Of a stretch of DNA of 64,000 bases, positions 1 through 9,787 are shown in pieces. The stretch is taken from assembly GCA_946188155.1 (NCBI GenBank), contig CAMHUC010000015.1:1-64000 (forward strand), given 5' to 3'. Every line of letters begins with the position of its first letter. Position 1 is the stretch's first letter. The stretch comes from an uncultured bacterium (GTDB taxonomy: Bacteria; Bacteroidota; Bacteroidia; Bacteroidales; Bacteroidaceae). The notes under the pieces were generated by a model, which saw only the letters and a program-made list of their open reading frames with translations, was not told the origin of the DNA and did not search any database. A program made the position numbers and the translations under genes.

Positions 1-384
1 GCTTCCATCAGGATTGTTGGGTTCTATAGAACTATTGACTACGAAAACAAGATAAGGCAACATCTATTAATTAAAGAATCGCCTATTATAGACCCTATAC
101 ATACGCGCAGATTCCCTATATGCGCCATCTTTGGGGCGAGCTGGCGATCGGAGAGAGCGGACAAAAATCTTCAATAATCTGGCGCAAATCTGCATACCCT
201 AAGATTTGCTTTTATTCTTTTGAAACAAATTACTACAAATTGCCACAAATTTCATCCACAAATTATAACTAAAAGGTAACTGAACAAAATCAATTTACAG
301 AAATTCACGTGCATTCTGCGTTTTCGCCGCTCCGAAATTTGGTGCTTTGCCCGTTTATTTGTATCTTTGCAGAAAATTTGCAAT

Positions 385-738
385 GTATGGCACCGAAGAG
401 AAAATATCCGGCCGGTATACAGGACTTTGAGAGCCTGAGGCGCGACGGGTATGTATATGTTGACAAGACGCACCTCATCTATAAGATGATAACCGGATGT
501 CACCGCCGAGGAGTCGACAGCCATGGGCCGCTCCGACATCGTGCTCCGGATGCCGAAGGGCATCTATGTGATAGAAATCAAGTGCGACAAGCCTGCAAAG
601 GTAGGGCTGAAGCAGATTGACGACAAGGACGACTACGGCAAATACCGTCTTGACGGCCGTTCGCTCACCAAGGTAGCACTCTGCTTCGGTAGTCAGGACA
701 GGAACATTGTGGAGTGGGACTTCGTCGGAACCAAATAA
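385..738 (+). pseudogene. Decayed AAA-ATPase-like / PD-(D/E)XK (DUF1703-type) gene with internal deletion and frame change
   Basis: N-terminal PAGIQDFESLRRDGYVYVDKTHLIYKMI joins in another frame to C-terminal MGRSDIVLRMPKGIYVIEIKCDKPAKVGLKQIDDK...; the middle is missing. Confidence 0.75.
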
Positions 739-748
739 ACATATTAGA

Positions 749-3748
749 ATGGAAGAAATAGACCAGACACCACAGAAGTGGAACAAATTCTATCTGAAGG
801 ACGTGTCGTTCATCAACCTGATGACGCGGCGTATCTTCAACGTGCTCATCGTGGCCAACCCCTACGACGCCTTCATGCTGGAGGACGACGGGCGAATAGA
901 CGAGAAGCTCTTCGACGAGTATATGGAGCTGGGGCTGCGCTACCCGCCGACGTTCACCCAGGTGTCGACCACGGAGGAGGCCAACGAGGTGCTGCGGACG
1001 ACGGACATCGACCTGGTGATCTGTATGCCCGGCAATGCCGACAACGACGCCTTCACCGTGGCCCGCGAGGTGAAGGCCGCCCACCCGGCAATACCCTGCG
1101 TGGTACTGACCCCCTTCTCGCACGGCATCACCAAGCGCATCGAGAACGAGGACATGTCGGTGTTCGACTTCGTGTTCTGCTGGCTGGGCAACACCAACCT
1201 CATCCTCTCCATCATCAAGCTGCTGGAGGACAAGATGAACATAGAGCACGACATACGCGAGGCCGGCGTGCAGATGATTCTGCTGGTGGAGGACAACATA
1301 CGCTTCTACTCGTCGATGTTGCCCAACCTGTATAACTATATCCTGGCGCAGTCGAAACGTTTTTCAACTGAAGCTCTGAACCCCCACGCCGCCGCGCAGC
1401 GCAAGCGTGGACGGCCGAAGGTGGTGCTTGCCACGAACTACGAGGAGGCGATGGCGATCTACGAGAAGTACCACGAGAACACGCTGGGCGTGATCAGCGA
1501 CACACGCTTCCCGATGACCGCCGTGAAGGGGCGGCTGAGCCACGTGGAGGAGGGCGACCCCGAGGCGGGCCTGAAGCTGCTCAGGGAGATCAGACGGAGA
1601 GACGAGTACGTGCCGCTGATTCTGGACTCCAAGGAGACGCAGAACCGGCAGAAGGCGAAGGCCGAGGGTTTCCACTTCATCGACAAGAACTCGACGAAGA
1701 TGAACGTCGACCTGCACCACCTGATGGAGGAGCACATGGGCTTCGGCGACTTCATCTTCCGCGACCCCAAGACGAAGGAGGAGATATTCCGCGTGTCGTC
1801 GCTCAAGGAGCTGCAGGACAACATCTTCAAGATACCGGCCGACTCGCTGTCGCGCCACATCCGCCGCAACCACATGAGCCGCTGGCTGACGGCCCGTGCC
1901 ATCTTCCCCGTGTCGGCCTTTCTGAAGACCGTCACGTGGCACAAGCTGCAGGACGTGGACGCCCACCGCAAGATCATCTTCGACGCCATCGTGCAGTACC
2001 GAAGGATGAAGAACATCGGCGTGGTGGCCGTGTTCGACCGCCTGAAGTTCGACCGCTACGCCCACTTCGCCCGCATCGGCGAGGGGTCGCTGGGCGGCAA
2101 GGGCCGCGGCCTGGCATTCCTCGACCGCATCATCAAGCGCCACCCCGAGCTGAACCAGTATGAGAACGCCAAGGTGTCGATACCCAAGACGGTGGTGCTC
2201 TGCACCGACTTCTTCGACGAGTTCATGGAGAAGAACAACCTCTACCCCATAGCGCTGAGCGACGCTCCCGACGAGGAGATACTGCGCCACTTCCTCCACG
2301 CCCAGCTGCCTGACTCGCTGATAGCCGACTTCTTCACCTTCTTCGACGCCGTGAAGAGCCCCATCGCCGTGCGCTCCTCGTCGCTGCTCGAGGACAGCCA
2401 CTACCAGCCCTTCGCCGGCATCTACTCTACCTATATGATACCCTATCTCGACGACAAGTACGAGATGCTGCGGATGCTGGCCTGCGCCATCAAGGGCGTG
2501 TATGCCTCCGTGTACTACCGCGACTCGAAGGCCTACATGCTGGCCACGCAGAACGTGATCGACCAGGAGAAGATGGCCGTGATACTGCAGGAGGTGGTGG
2601 GCCGACAGTACGGCGACCACTACTACCCCAACTTCTCGGGCGTGCTGCGCTCGCTGAACTACTACCCGATAGGCGAAGAGACGGCCGAGGAGGGCATCGC
2701 CAGCCTGGCCCTGGGACTGGGCAAGTATATCGTGGACGGCGGACAGACGCTGCGCGTGTCGCCCTACCATCCGACGCAGGTGCTGCAGACCTCGGAGATG
2801 GAGACGGCGCTGAGGGACACGCAGACACGCTTCTACGCCCTGGACATGAGCCATGTGGGCGACGACTTCAAGGTGGACGACGGATTCAATATCAAGAAGC
2901 TGCGTGTAAAGCAGGCAGACCAGGACGGTTCGCTAAACTACATCGCCTCGACCTTCGACCCGATGGACCAGGTGATTCGCGACGGCATCTATGAGGGCGG
3001 GCGCAAGGTGATCACCTTCTGCGGCGTGCTCCAGCAGGGCATCTTCCCGCTGCCGGAACTGTTGCAGATGGCTCAGAAATACGGTGCCGAGGAGATGCGC
3101 AGGCCTGTGGAGATAGAATTCGCATGTAATCTGAACGACGATAAGACCGGTGAACTCTACCTGCTGCAGATACGTCCTATCGTGGACTCGAAGCAGGTGC
3201 TCGACGAAGACCTGCGGCAGATACCCGACGAGCAGTGCCTGCTGCGCTCCTATAACTCGCTGGGGCACGGCATCTCGGAGGATGTGACGGACGTGGTCTA
3301 CGTGAAAGCCGGCGAGGACTTCACCGCTGCCAACAACCCCACCATCGCCTACCACATCGAGAAGATCAACCAGAAGTTCCTCGACGAGGGGCGCAGCTAT
3401 GTGCTGGTGGGTCCGGGCCGCTGGGGGTCGAGCGACTACTGGCTGGGCATCCCCGTGAAGTGGCCCCATATCTCGGCGGCGCGCGTCATCGTGGAGACAG
3501 CCCTGAAGAACTACCATGTAGCCCCCTCGCAGGGTACCCATTTCTTCCAGAACCTGACGAGCTTCGGCGTGGGCTACTTCACGATTAACACCTATACCGG
3601 CGATGGTATCTTCCATCAGGAGGTGCTCGACCAGATGCCTGCCGTGGAGGAGACGGAGTATGTGCGCCACGTGCGCTTCGATCAGCCCCTGAAGATTATG
3701 ATGGACGGCAAGAAGCAGACGGGCGTGGTGCTGTTGCCGGAGGATTGA
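749..3748 (+). CDS. PEP/pyruvate-binding (PPDK_N-like) protein with N-terminal receiver-like domains
   Basis: Long ORF; GEGSLGGKGRGLAFL and SPIAVRSSSLLEDS motifs; receiver-like ILLVEDN...GVISDTRFP; ATG at 749. Confidence 0.85.
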   Translation: MEEIDQTPQKWNKFYLKDVSFINLMTRRIFNVLIVANPYDAFMLEDDGRIDEKLFDEYMELGLRYPPTFTQVSTTEEANEVLRTTDIDLVICMPGNADNDAFTVAREVKAAHPAIPCVVLTPFSHGITKRIENEDMSVFDFVFCWLGNTNLILSIIKLLEDKMNIEHDIREAGVQMILLVEDNIRFYSSMLPNLYNYILAQSKRFSTEALNPHAAAQRKRGRPKVVLATNYEEAMAIYEKYHENTLGVISDTRFPMTAVKGRLSHVEEGDPEAGLKLLREIRRRDEYVPLILDSKETQNRQKAKAEGFHFIDKNSTKMNVDLHHLMEEHMGFGDFIFRDPKTKEEIFRVSSLKELQDNIFKIPADSLSRHIRRNHMSRWLTARAIFPVSAFLKTVTWHKLQDVDAHRKIIFDAIVQYRRMKNIGVVAVFDRLKFDRYAHFARIGEGSLGGKGRGLAFLDRIIKRHPELNQYENAKVSIPKTVVLCTDFFDEFMEKNNLYPIALSDAPDEEILRHFLHAQLPDSLIADFFTFFDAVKSPIAVRSSSLLEDSHYQPFAGIYSTYMIPYLDDKYEMLRMLACAIKGVYASVYYRDSKAYMLATQNVIDQEKMAVILQEVVGRQYGDHYYPNFSGVLRSLNYYPIGEETAEEGIASLALGLGKYIVDGGQTLRVSPYHPTQVLQTSEMETALRDTQTRFYALDMSHVGDDFKVDDGFNIKKLRVKQADQDGSLNYIASTFDPMDQVIRDGIYEGGRKVITFCGVLQQGIFPLPELLQMAQKYGAEEMRRPVEIEFACNLNDDKTGELYLLQIRPIVDSKQVLDEDLRQIPDEQCLLRSYNSLGHGISEDVTDVVYVKAGEDFTAANNPTIAYHIEKINQKFLDEGRSYVLVGPGRWGSSDYWLGIPVKWPHISAARVIVETALKNYHVAPSQGTHFFQNLTSFGVGYFTINTYTGDGIFHQEVLDQMPAVEETEYVRHVRFDQPLKIMMDGKKQTGVVLLPED

Positions 3749-3756
3749 AGAAAGGT

Positions 3757-3945
3757 TCACATAGATCTCACAGATGAAGAAAGGTTCACACAGATCTCAC
3801 AGATATCACAGATATTTTGCCGTTGGCATATGCTATGCACGATCTGGAATAGCGGCAAAGCCGCCAATATCTGTGAGATCCGTGAGATCTGTGTGAGATA
3901 TAAAATTTCCGTGAGATCTGTGTGAGATATAAAATTTCCGTGAGA
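3757..3945. repeat. Palindromic intergenic repeat built of CACAGATCTCACAGAT / GTGAGATCTGTGTGAGATATAAA words, 29-bp period
   Basis: Arms TTCACACAGATCTCACAGAT versus ATCTGTGAGATCCGTGAGATCTGTGTGA; GTGAGATCTGTGTGAGATATAAAATTTCC tandemly repeated; core GCGGCAAAGCCGC. Confidence 0.9.
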
Positions 3946-3981
3946 TCTGTATGACAAACATAAAAAAACCGTTAAATCAGT

Positions 3982-5334
3982 GTGGAAATGGAAGAAATGA
4001 AGCAGACAGAGAAGCCCCTGGTACCAAGGAAGTACCTACTGACGTTCGTCCTCATCACGTCGCTCTTCGCCCTGTGGGGATTTGCCAACGACATCACCAA
4101 CCCGATGGTGGCCGCCTTCCAGACCGTGATGGAACTCACGGCCGCCAAGGCCTCGCTGGTGCAGTTCGCCTTCTATGGCGGCTATGCCACGATGGCCGTG
4201 CCGGCAGCCCTGTTCGTGCGCCGATACTCCTATAAGGCGGGCATCCTGTTCGGGCTGGCGCTCTATGCCATAGGGGCCTTCCTCTTCATACCGGCGGCAT
4301 CGCGGCAGGAGTTCACTTTCTTCTGCCTGTCGCTCTATATCCTCACTTTCGGACTGGCCTTCCTCGAGACCACGGCCAACCCTTTCATCCTCTCCTTAGG
4401 CGACAAGGAGTCGGCCACCCGACGGCTCAACCTGGCGCAGGCCTTCAACCCGATGGGGTCGCTCTGCGGCATGGCCATCGCCTCGCTGGTGGTGCTGCCC
4501 CAGCTCATCTCCGACCGTCGCGACGAGGCGGGGCAGATTATCTTCTTCGGACTCTCCGAAGCCGAGAAGGCCGAGATACGCCTGCACGACCTGGCCGTGA
4601 TCCGCAACCCTTACGTGGCCATCGGCATTGTGGTGCTGGTGGTGATGATGGTCATTGCCCTGACGAAGATGCCCAGGACGCAGGGCAATCACGGTTCTTC
4701 AGACCAGTCGCCTTGCGAGTGTGATCAGAAGAGCCGCTCCCGTGATTACGCAGTGACGCTGCGCAACCTGTGGCACAACACCGTCTATCGCGAGGGCGTG
4801 GTGGCACAGATGTTCTATGTGGCGGCACAGATCATGGTGTGGACATTCATCATCCACTATGCCGACAACCTGGGCATCAACAAGGCTGAGGCCCAAATGT
4901 ACAACATCGTGGCCATGTCGCTGTTCCTCTGTAGCCGTTTCATCTCCACCCTGCTGATGAGGTATGTGGACAGTCGGCGGCTGCTGGCAGCGTTCGGCTG
5001 CGGGGCGGCCCTCTGCACTCTAGGGGCCATCGGCATCGTGGGCATGGCGGGTCTCTACTGCTTGGTGGGCATCAGCTTCTTCATGTCGCTCATGTTCCCC
5101 ACCATCTACGGCATCGCCCTTGAGGATGTCGACGCACAGGACACCACCCTGGGAGCCGCCTTCCTGGTGATGGCCATCGTGGGCGGCGCACTCATGCCGC
5201 CGCTGCAGGGCATGATCATCGACCAGCTGACGGTGATGGGCCACCCGGCAGTCAACGTCTCGTTCGTGCTGCCGCTCATCTGCTTCCTGATCATCATCGC
5301 CTACGGGCTTAGAGCCTCAAGGGCGACGACATAA
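3982..5334 (+). CDS. MFS sugar transporter (FucP/NagP-like)
   Basis: LFALWGFANDITNPMVAAFQ and ETTANPFILSLG motifs; multiple TM segments; adjacent to LmbE and GH20 genes. Confidence 0.85.
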   Translation: MEMEEMKQTEKPLVPRKYLLTFVLITSLFALWGFANDITNPMVAAFQTVMELTAAKASLVQFAFYGGYATMAVPAALFVRRYSYKAGILFGLALYAIGAFLFIPAASRQEFTFFCLSLYILTFGLAFLETTANPFILSLGDKESATRRLNLAQAFNPMGSLCGMAIASLVVLPQLISDRRDEAGQIIFFGLSEAEKAEIRLHDLAVIRNPYVAIGIVVLVVMMVIALTKMPRTQGNHGSSDQSPCECDQKSRSRDYAVTLRNLWHNTVYREGVVAQMFYVAAQIMVWTFIIHYADNLGINKAEAQMYNIVAMSLFLCSRFISTLLMRYVDSRRLLAAFGCGAALCTLGAIGIVGMAGLYCLVGISFFMSLMFPTIYGIALEDVDAQDTTLGAAFLVMAIVGGALMPPLQGMIIDQLTVMGHPAVNVSFVLPLICFLIIIAYGLRASRATT

Positions 5335-5372
5335 CGTCATAACGAAATAACGTCATAACGACATAACGAAAA

Positions 5373-6575
5373 ATGAATCTCCATCTGACAGACACTATCC
5401 AGATGCCTGACCACCAGCTGCGGCGGCAGGTCATCGACCTTTGTAATAAAGTAGGCAAGCCCCTGCTGAAGCTCTCTACGAAGGACTATGTGGACAACGG
5501 CCTGGGGCACCTCGTGGAACAGTTCCAGGGACAGGCCGGCCTGGTGAACATCGAAGTGTTCAACGAGCTGCAGCACACCATCACCGGATGGCCCGGCGGC
5601 AAGCCAAACGTGGACGACTCCACCAGGCCTGAGCGCGCCCTGCCCTACCCGAAGCGCGTCGTGGTGTTCTCGCCCCATCCCGACGACGACGTGATCTCCA
5701 TGGGCGGCACCATCCGACGGCTGATGCAGCAGGGCCACGACGTACACATCGCCTACGAGACATCGGGCGACATCGCCGTGGGCGACGAGGAGGTGAGGCG
5801 CTTCATGCACTTCATCAACGGCTTCAACACCATCTTCGCCAATGGCAGCGACGAGGTGATCAAGCATAGCTATCAGGTGGTGAAGGCCTTCATCAAGAAC
5901 AAGAAGGATGGTGACCTCGACAACGAGCAGATACTCCGGCTGAAGGGACTCATCCGTCGGGGTGAGGCCCGCCTGGCCTGTGAGTACAACGGCATCGACA
6001 GTAAGCATATCCACTTCCTCGACCTGCCCTTCTATGAGAGCGGACGGATAGAGAAGCTGCCCATGACGGAACGCGACGTGGAGCCTATCCGCGCCCTGCT
6101 TGAGGAGATTCAGCCGCACCAGGTCTACGTGGCCGCCGACCTGGCCGACCCCCACGGCACACACCGCAAGTGTACCGATGCCGTGTTGGCAGCGCTTGAC
6201 GAGATAAAGAACCCCGGCGGCAGTTACTGCCCTTCAAGGGGAGGCCTCTATAGCAGTTCATCCCCTTCAATGGAAGGTCAGGAGGGGTCTTGGCTCAAGG
6301 ACTGCCGGGTGTGGATGTACCGCGGCGCCTGGGCCGAGTGGGACGTGGCCGACATAGAGATGTGCGTGCCGATGTCGCCCGAGGAGCTGCGCGAGAAGCG
6401 TAACGCCATTCTGCGCCATCAGAGTCAGATGGAGAGTGCCCCTTTCCTGGGCGACGACGAGCGCCTGTTCTGGCAGCGAGCTGAGGACCGCAACCGTGAG
6501 ACGGCCCGTCGCTACGACCAGCTGGGCCTGGCCTGCTATGAGGCGATGGAGGCGTTTGTGGAGTACAGGTTTTAG
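5373..6575 (+). CDS. PIG-L/LmbE family deacetylase, resembling the C-terminal half of Bacteroidetes NagB-LmbE fusions
   Basis: VVFSPHPDDDVISMGGT motif; FNELQHTITGWPGGKPN linker. Confidence 0.85.
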   Translation: MNLHLTDTIQMPDHQLRRQVIDLCNKVGKPLLKLSTKDYVDNGLGHLVEQFQGQAGLVNIEVFNELQHTITGWPGGKPNVDDSTRPERALPYPKRVVVFSPHPDDDVISMGGTIRRLMQQGHDVHIAYETSGDIAVGDEEVRRFMHFINGFNTIFANGSDEVIKHSYQVVKAFIKNKKDGDLDNEQILRLKGLIRRGEARLACEYNGIDSKHIHFLDLPFYESGRIEKLPMTERDVEPIRALLEEIQPHQVYVAADLADPHGTHRKCTDAVLAALDEIKNPGGSYCPSRGGLYSSSSPSMEGQEGSWLKDCRVWMYRGAWAEWDVADIEMCVPMSPEELREKRNAILRHQSQMESAPFLGDDERLFWQRAEDRNRETARRYDQLGLACYEAMEAFVEYRF

Positions 6576-6620
6576 TCTATAGTTTATGGTTTACGGTTTA
6601 TGGTTTATAGTTTATAGTTT

Positions 6621-8264
6621 ATGCGACGGATTCTGATTATACTATTCGCTATTCACTATTCACTATGCACTGCTTCTGCGCATAGTGCCGACTACGAGGT
6701 GGTTCCCCTGCCTCAGTCGATTGCGCTGCAGAAGGGTGAGCCGTTCGTGCTCGATAGCAATGTGAAGATTGTGGCCGACGAAGGCCTGCAGCGCGAGGCG
6801 GCCTTTCTGAAAGCGTATCTTCAGGAGGTGGCAGGCGTGGATCTGGCTGTCGTTCGGAAACGGGAGAAGAGGGTGAGTTGCATCGAGCTTGCCCTGTCTC
6901 CGAAGGTGACGGCAGCGGAGGGCTACGTGCTCACTATAAATAAGAAAGGTGTAGTGATAGCGGGAGGCTCGGGGGCAGGCGTGTTCTACGGCATCCAGAC
7001 GCTACGCAAGTCGCTCTCCAACCTCACGGGGGGACAGCCCCCTTGTGAGATGGTGCCGGTCATCATTACCGATGCGCCACGCTTCAGCTGGCGAGGCATG
7101 CACCTCGACTGCTCGCGCCACTTCTTCCCCGTCAGCTTCGTCAAGAAGTTCATCGACCTGTTGGCGCTGCACAACATGAACGTGTTCCACTGGCACCTCA
7201 CCGACGACCAGGGTTGGCGCCTCGAGATCAAGTCGTGGCCCCGACTCACCGAGGTGGGTTCACGGCGGTCAGGCACCATCCTCGGCACAAATTCCGACCT
7301 CGACGACTTCACGCCCTACGGTGGCTACTATACCCAAGCGGAGGCCCGTGAGATAGTGGATTACGCCGCTGCTCGGCATATCACAGTGGTACCTGAGATC
7401 GACATGCCCGGCCACATGCTGGCAGCCCTGGCCAGCTATCCGGAACTGGGCTGTACGGGAGGCCCCTATCAGGTGGGCCACTACTGGGGCGTCTACAAGG
7501 ACGTGCTCTGTGTGGGCAATCCCCGTGTCTACCAGTTTGTCGAGGATGTGCTGAAGGAGTTGATGGACATCTTCCCCATTCCCGCTGATGCGCCTACGCG
7601 TAGCCTTTCTAATGTGATTCATATCGGCGGCGACGAGACGCCTACGGAGAAGTGGAAGCACTGTGCCAAATGTCAGGCGCTACAGCTGGACGGCAACACC
7701 CTGCAAGGCTACTTCACCCAAAGGGTGTTCGACTTCCTCACCGCCCACCACCGTCGTGCCCTCGGATGGGACGAGCTGCTGGAGAACCATGCGCCGCAGG
7801 ATGCGATGATCATGTCGTGGCGCGGCACCTCGCCGGGTGCCAGGGCTGCCGAGGCAGGCCACGATGTGGTGATGGCTCCCACCAGCCACTGCTACTTCGA
7901 CTATCAGCAGGCCCGTGCCGTTGAGCACGAGCCCAGTCGTTGTGGCGGCTATATCCCTGTGGAGAAAGTCTACTCGCTGGACCCAGCCCCCGACAGTATT
8001 CCGTCAGCAGCCCGCGAGCATATCCTCGGCGTCCAGGCCAATCTGTGGTCAGAATACTTATTGACGGAAGGCACTGTGGAGTATCATGCTCTGCCTCGCA
8101 TGTCGGCACTTGCCGAGGTGCAGTGGACGCTACCAGAACGTAAAGACTACCAGGCATTCCTGAGGCGACTGACTCGTCTGACACGTCTTTACGAACTATA
8201 CCACTATCAATATGCAAAGCACCTCTGGCCCGAGCGTCAGCTCCCCAGCCGTTGGCAGTTCTGA
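6621..8264 (+). CDS. Beta-N-acetylhexosaminidase (GH20)
   Basis: Signal peptide; RGMHLDCSRHFFP, HWHLTDDQGWRLEIK, HIGGDETPTEKW motifs. Confidence 0.93.
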   Translation: MRRILIILFAIHYSLCTASAHSADYEVVPLPQSIALQKGEPFVLDSNVKIVADEGLQREAAFLKAYLQEVAGVDLAVVRKREKRVSCIELALSPKVTAAEGYVLTINKKGVVIAGGSGAGVFYGIQTLRKSLSNLTGGQPPCEMVPVIITDAPRFSWRGMHLDCSRHFFPVSFVKKFIDLLALHNMNVFHWHLTDDQGWRLEIKSWPRLTEVGSRRSGTILGTNSDLDDFTPYGGYYTQAEAREIVDYAAARHITVVPEIDMPGHMLAALASYPELGCTGGPYQVGHYWGVYKDVLCVGNPRVYQFVEDVLKELMDIFPIPADAPTRSLSNVIHIGGDETPTEKWKHCAKCQALQLDGNTLQGYFTQRVFDFLTAHHRRALGWDELLENHAPQDAMIMSWRGTSPGARAAEAGHDVVMAPTSHCYFDYQQARAVEHEPSRCGGYIPVEKVYSLDPAPDSIPSAAREHILGVQANLWSEYLLTEGTVEYHALPRMSALAEVQWTLPERKDYQAFLRRLTRLTRLYELYHYQYAKHLWPERQLPSRWQF

Positions 8265-9442
8265 GTGATGGCCCTCGCCACGGTGTGGGCCGTGGTCCAG
8301 GCTGCCTGGAAGTTGAAGCCTCCGGTGATGCCGTCGATGTCGAGCACCTCGCCTGCGAAGTAGAGGCGTGACACATGGCGGCTCTCGAGGGTAGCCGCAT
8401 CGACAGCCGTCAGGGCAATGCCTCCGCAGGTGACGAACTCGTCCTTGAAGGCGGCGCGGTCTGCCGTCTGGTAGGTGTCGTTGGCCAGTATGTTCGTCAG
8501 CCGGTTGATTTCCTTCTGGTTGAGGCTCATCCAGGGACTCTGTGCCCTTTGTCCCAGGGCTTTCTCCGCAAGATGGTTCCACAGTCGGGTTGGGATGCCT
8601 TCGGGATGCAGGCTTGCCAGCTGTTTCCTGCCCCCTTCGATGGTCAGGCGCAACAGTTGTCGTTTTATCTCTTCGTCGTGCTGGCTGAGCCAGTTGATGC
8701 TTACCGGCAGTTGATAGTTGTGCTCGGCCAAGAGTCTGGCTCCGTAGCACGACAGTTTCAGGATGGCCGGGCCGCTCATGCCCCAGTGGGTGATGAGCAG
8801 CGGGCCTTGAGCCCTCAGCTTCGTGCCGGGAAACTGTGCCGTGGCATTCTCTGCCACGGTGCCCATCAGGCTGTGCAGCTGCTGGTCGTCTATGCGGAAG
8901 GTGAAGAGCGAGGGCACGGGAGTCACAATCTCATGGCCCAGGTCAGCGAGCCACTGTAGTCCCTCAGCCTTGGGCGAGCCGCCAGTGGTGACGGCAACGA
9001 AGTCGTAGCCTTCGAGCGCGTCGAGGTTGTTGACTCGGCAGCCGGTCTTGATCTCTATGCCGTGTCGGCGGGCCTCGCTGAGGAAGCAGTTGATGATGGA
9101 GTGCGAGTCCTGCGAGGCAGGGAACACGCACTCGTCCTGCTGAGTCACCAGTGGCACGCCATGCCGTTCGAACCACTTGTAGGCATCGCGCTGCGAGAAT
9201 CCCTTCATCAGGCGCTTCATCAGCCGGTGCCCTCGGGGATAGACGGCCGACAGGTCTTTTACCTCAGCGAATGTGTTGGTGCAGTTGCAGCGTCCGCCGC
9301 CGGATATCTCCACCTTGGCCAGTACCCGTTGGCTTCGCTCGAAGATGGTGACTGCCATCTGCGGCAGCATCTCCTTCAGGTTGATGGCCAGGAAGAATCC
9401 CGCCGCCCCGCCGCCGATAATTGCTGTTCTCATATCCTTCAA
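8237..9442 (-). CDS. NAD(P)/FAD-dependent oxidoreductase, HI0933/YhiN family
   Basis: IIGGGAAGFFLAINL; SGGGRCNCTN; GGFNFQAAWTTA. Confidence 0.92.
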   Translation of the reverse strand: MKDMRTAIIGGGAAGFFLAINLKEMLPQMAVTIFERSQRVLAKVEISGGGRCNCTNTFAEVKDLSAVYPRGHRLMKRLMKGFSQRDAYKWFERHGVPLVTQQDECVFPASQDSHSIINCFLSEARRHGIEIKTGCRVNNLDALEGYDFVAVTTGGSPKAEGLQWLADLGHEIVTPVPSLFTFRIDDQQLHSLMGTVAENATAQFPGTKLRAQGPLLITHWGMSGPAILKLSCYGARLLAEHNYQLPVSINWLSQHDEEIKRQLLRLTIEGGRKQLASLHPEGIPTRLWNHLAEKALGQRAQSPWMSLNQKEINRLTNILANDTYQTADRAAFKDEFVTCGGIALTAVDAATLESRHVSRLYFAGEVLDIDGITGGFNFQAAWTTAHTVARAITQNCQRLGS

Positions 9443-9450
9443 TTCTTATT

Positions 9451-9765
9451 CACACAGATTTCACGTTTCTTATTTCACACTGATATCTCTTTTTTATTTC
9501 ACACAGATTTCACGTTTCTTATTTCACACTGATATCTCTTTTTTATTTCACACAGATTTCACGTTTCTTATTTCACACAGATATCTCTTTTTTATTTCAC
9601 ACAGATCTCACGGATCTCACAGATATTGGCGGCTCTGCCGCCGTTCCCAGCGGGCTCCCAACGGCAGAATATCTGTGAGATCTGTGAGATCTGTGTGAAA
9701 TATAAATCTGCACGATCTGTGTGATCTGTGTGAGATATAAATCTGCCCAATCCATGATCTCTGTG
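9451..9765. repeat. 49-bp tandem repeat (three copies plus one variant) running into a palindromic CACAGATCTCAC element
   Basis: CACACAGATTTCACGTTTCTTATTTCACACTGATATCTCTTTTTTATTT begins at 9451, 9500, 9549 and a variant at 9598; then inverted arms around GGCGGCTCTGCCGCC. Confidence 0.92.
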
Positions 9766-9787
9766 AGAGCATTCTTTTTCCAATTCT

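Noticed and set aside
1364-2854. 496-aa minus-strand ORF opposite the PPDK_N-like gene
   Set aside because: Shadow ORF produced by codon bias of the real gene.
9451-9765. Possible CRISPR array from 49-bp tandem repeats
   Set aside because: Repeats are directly contiguous with no unique spacers and no cas genes nearby.
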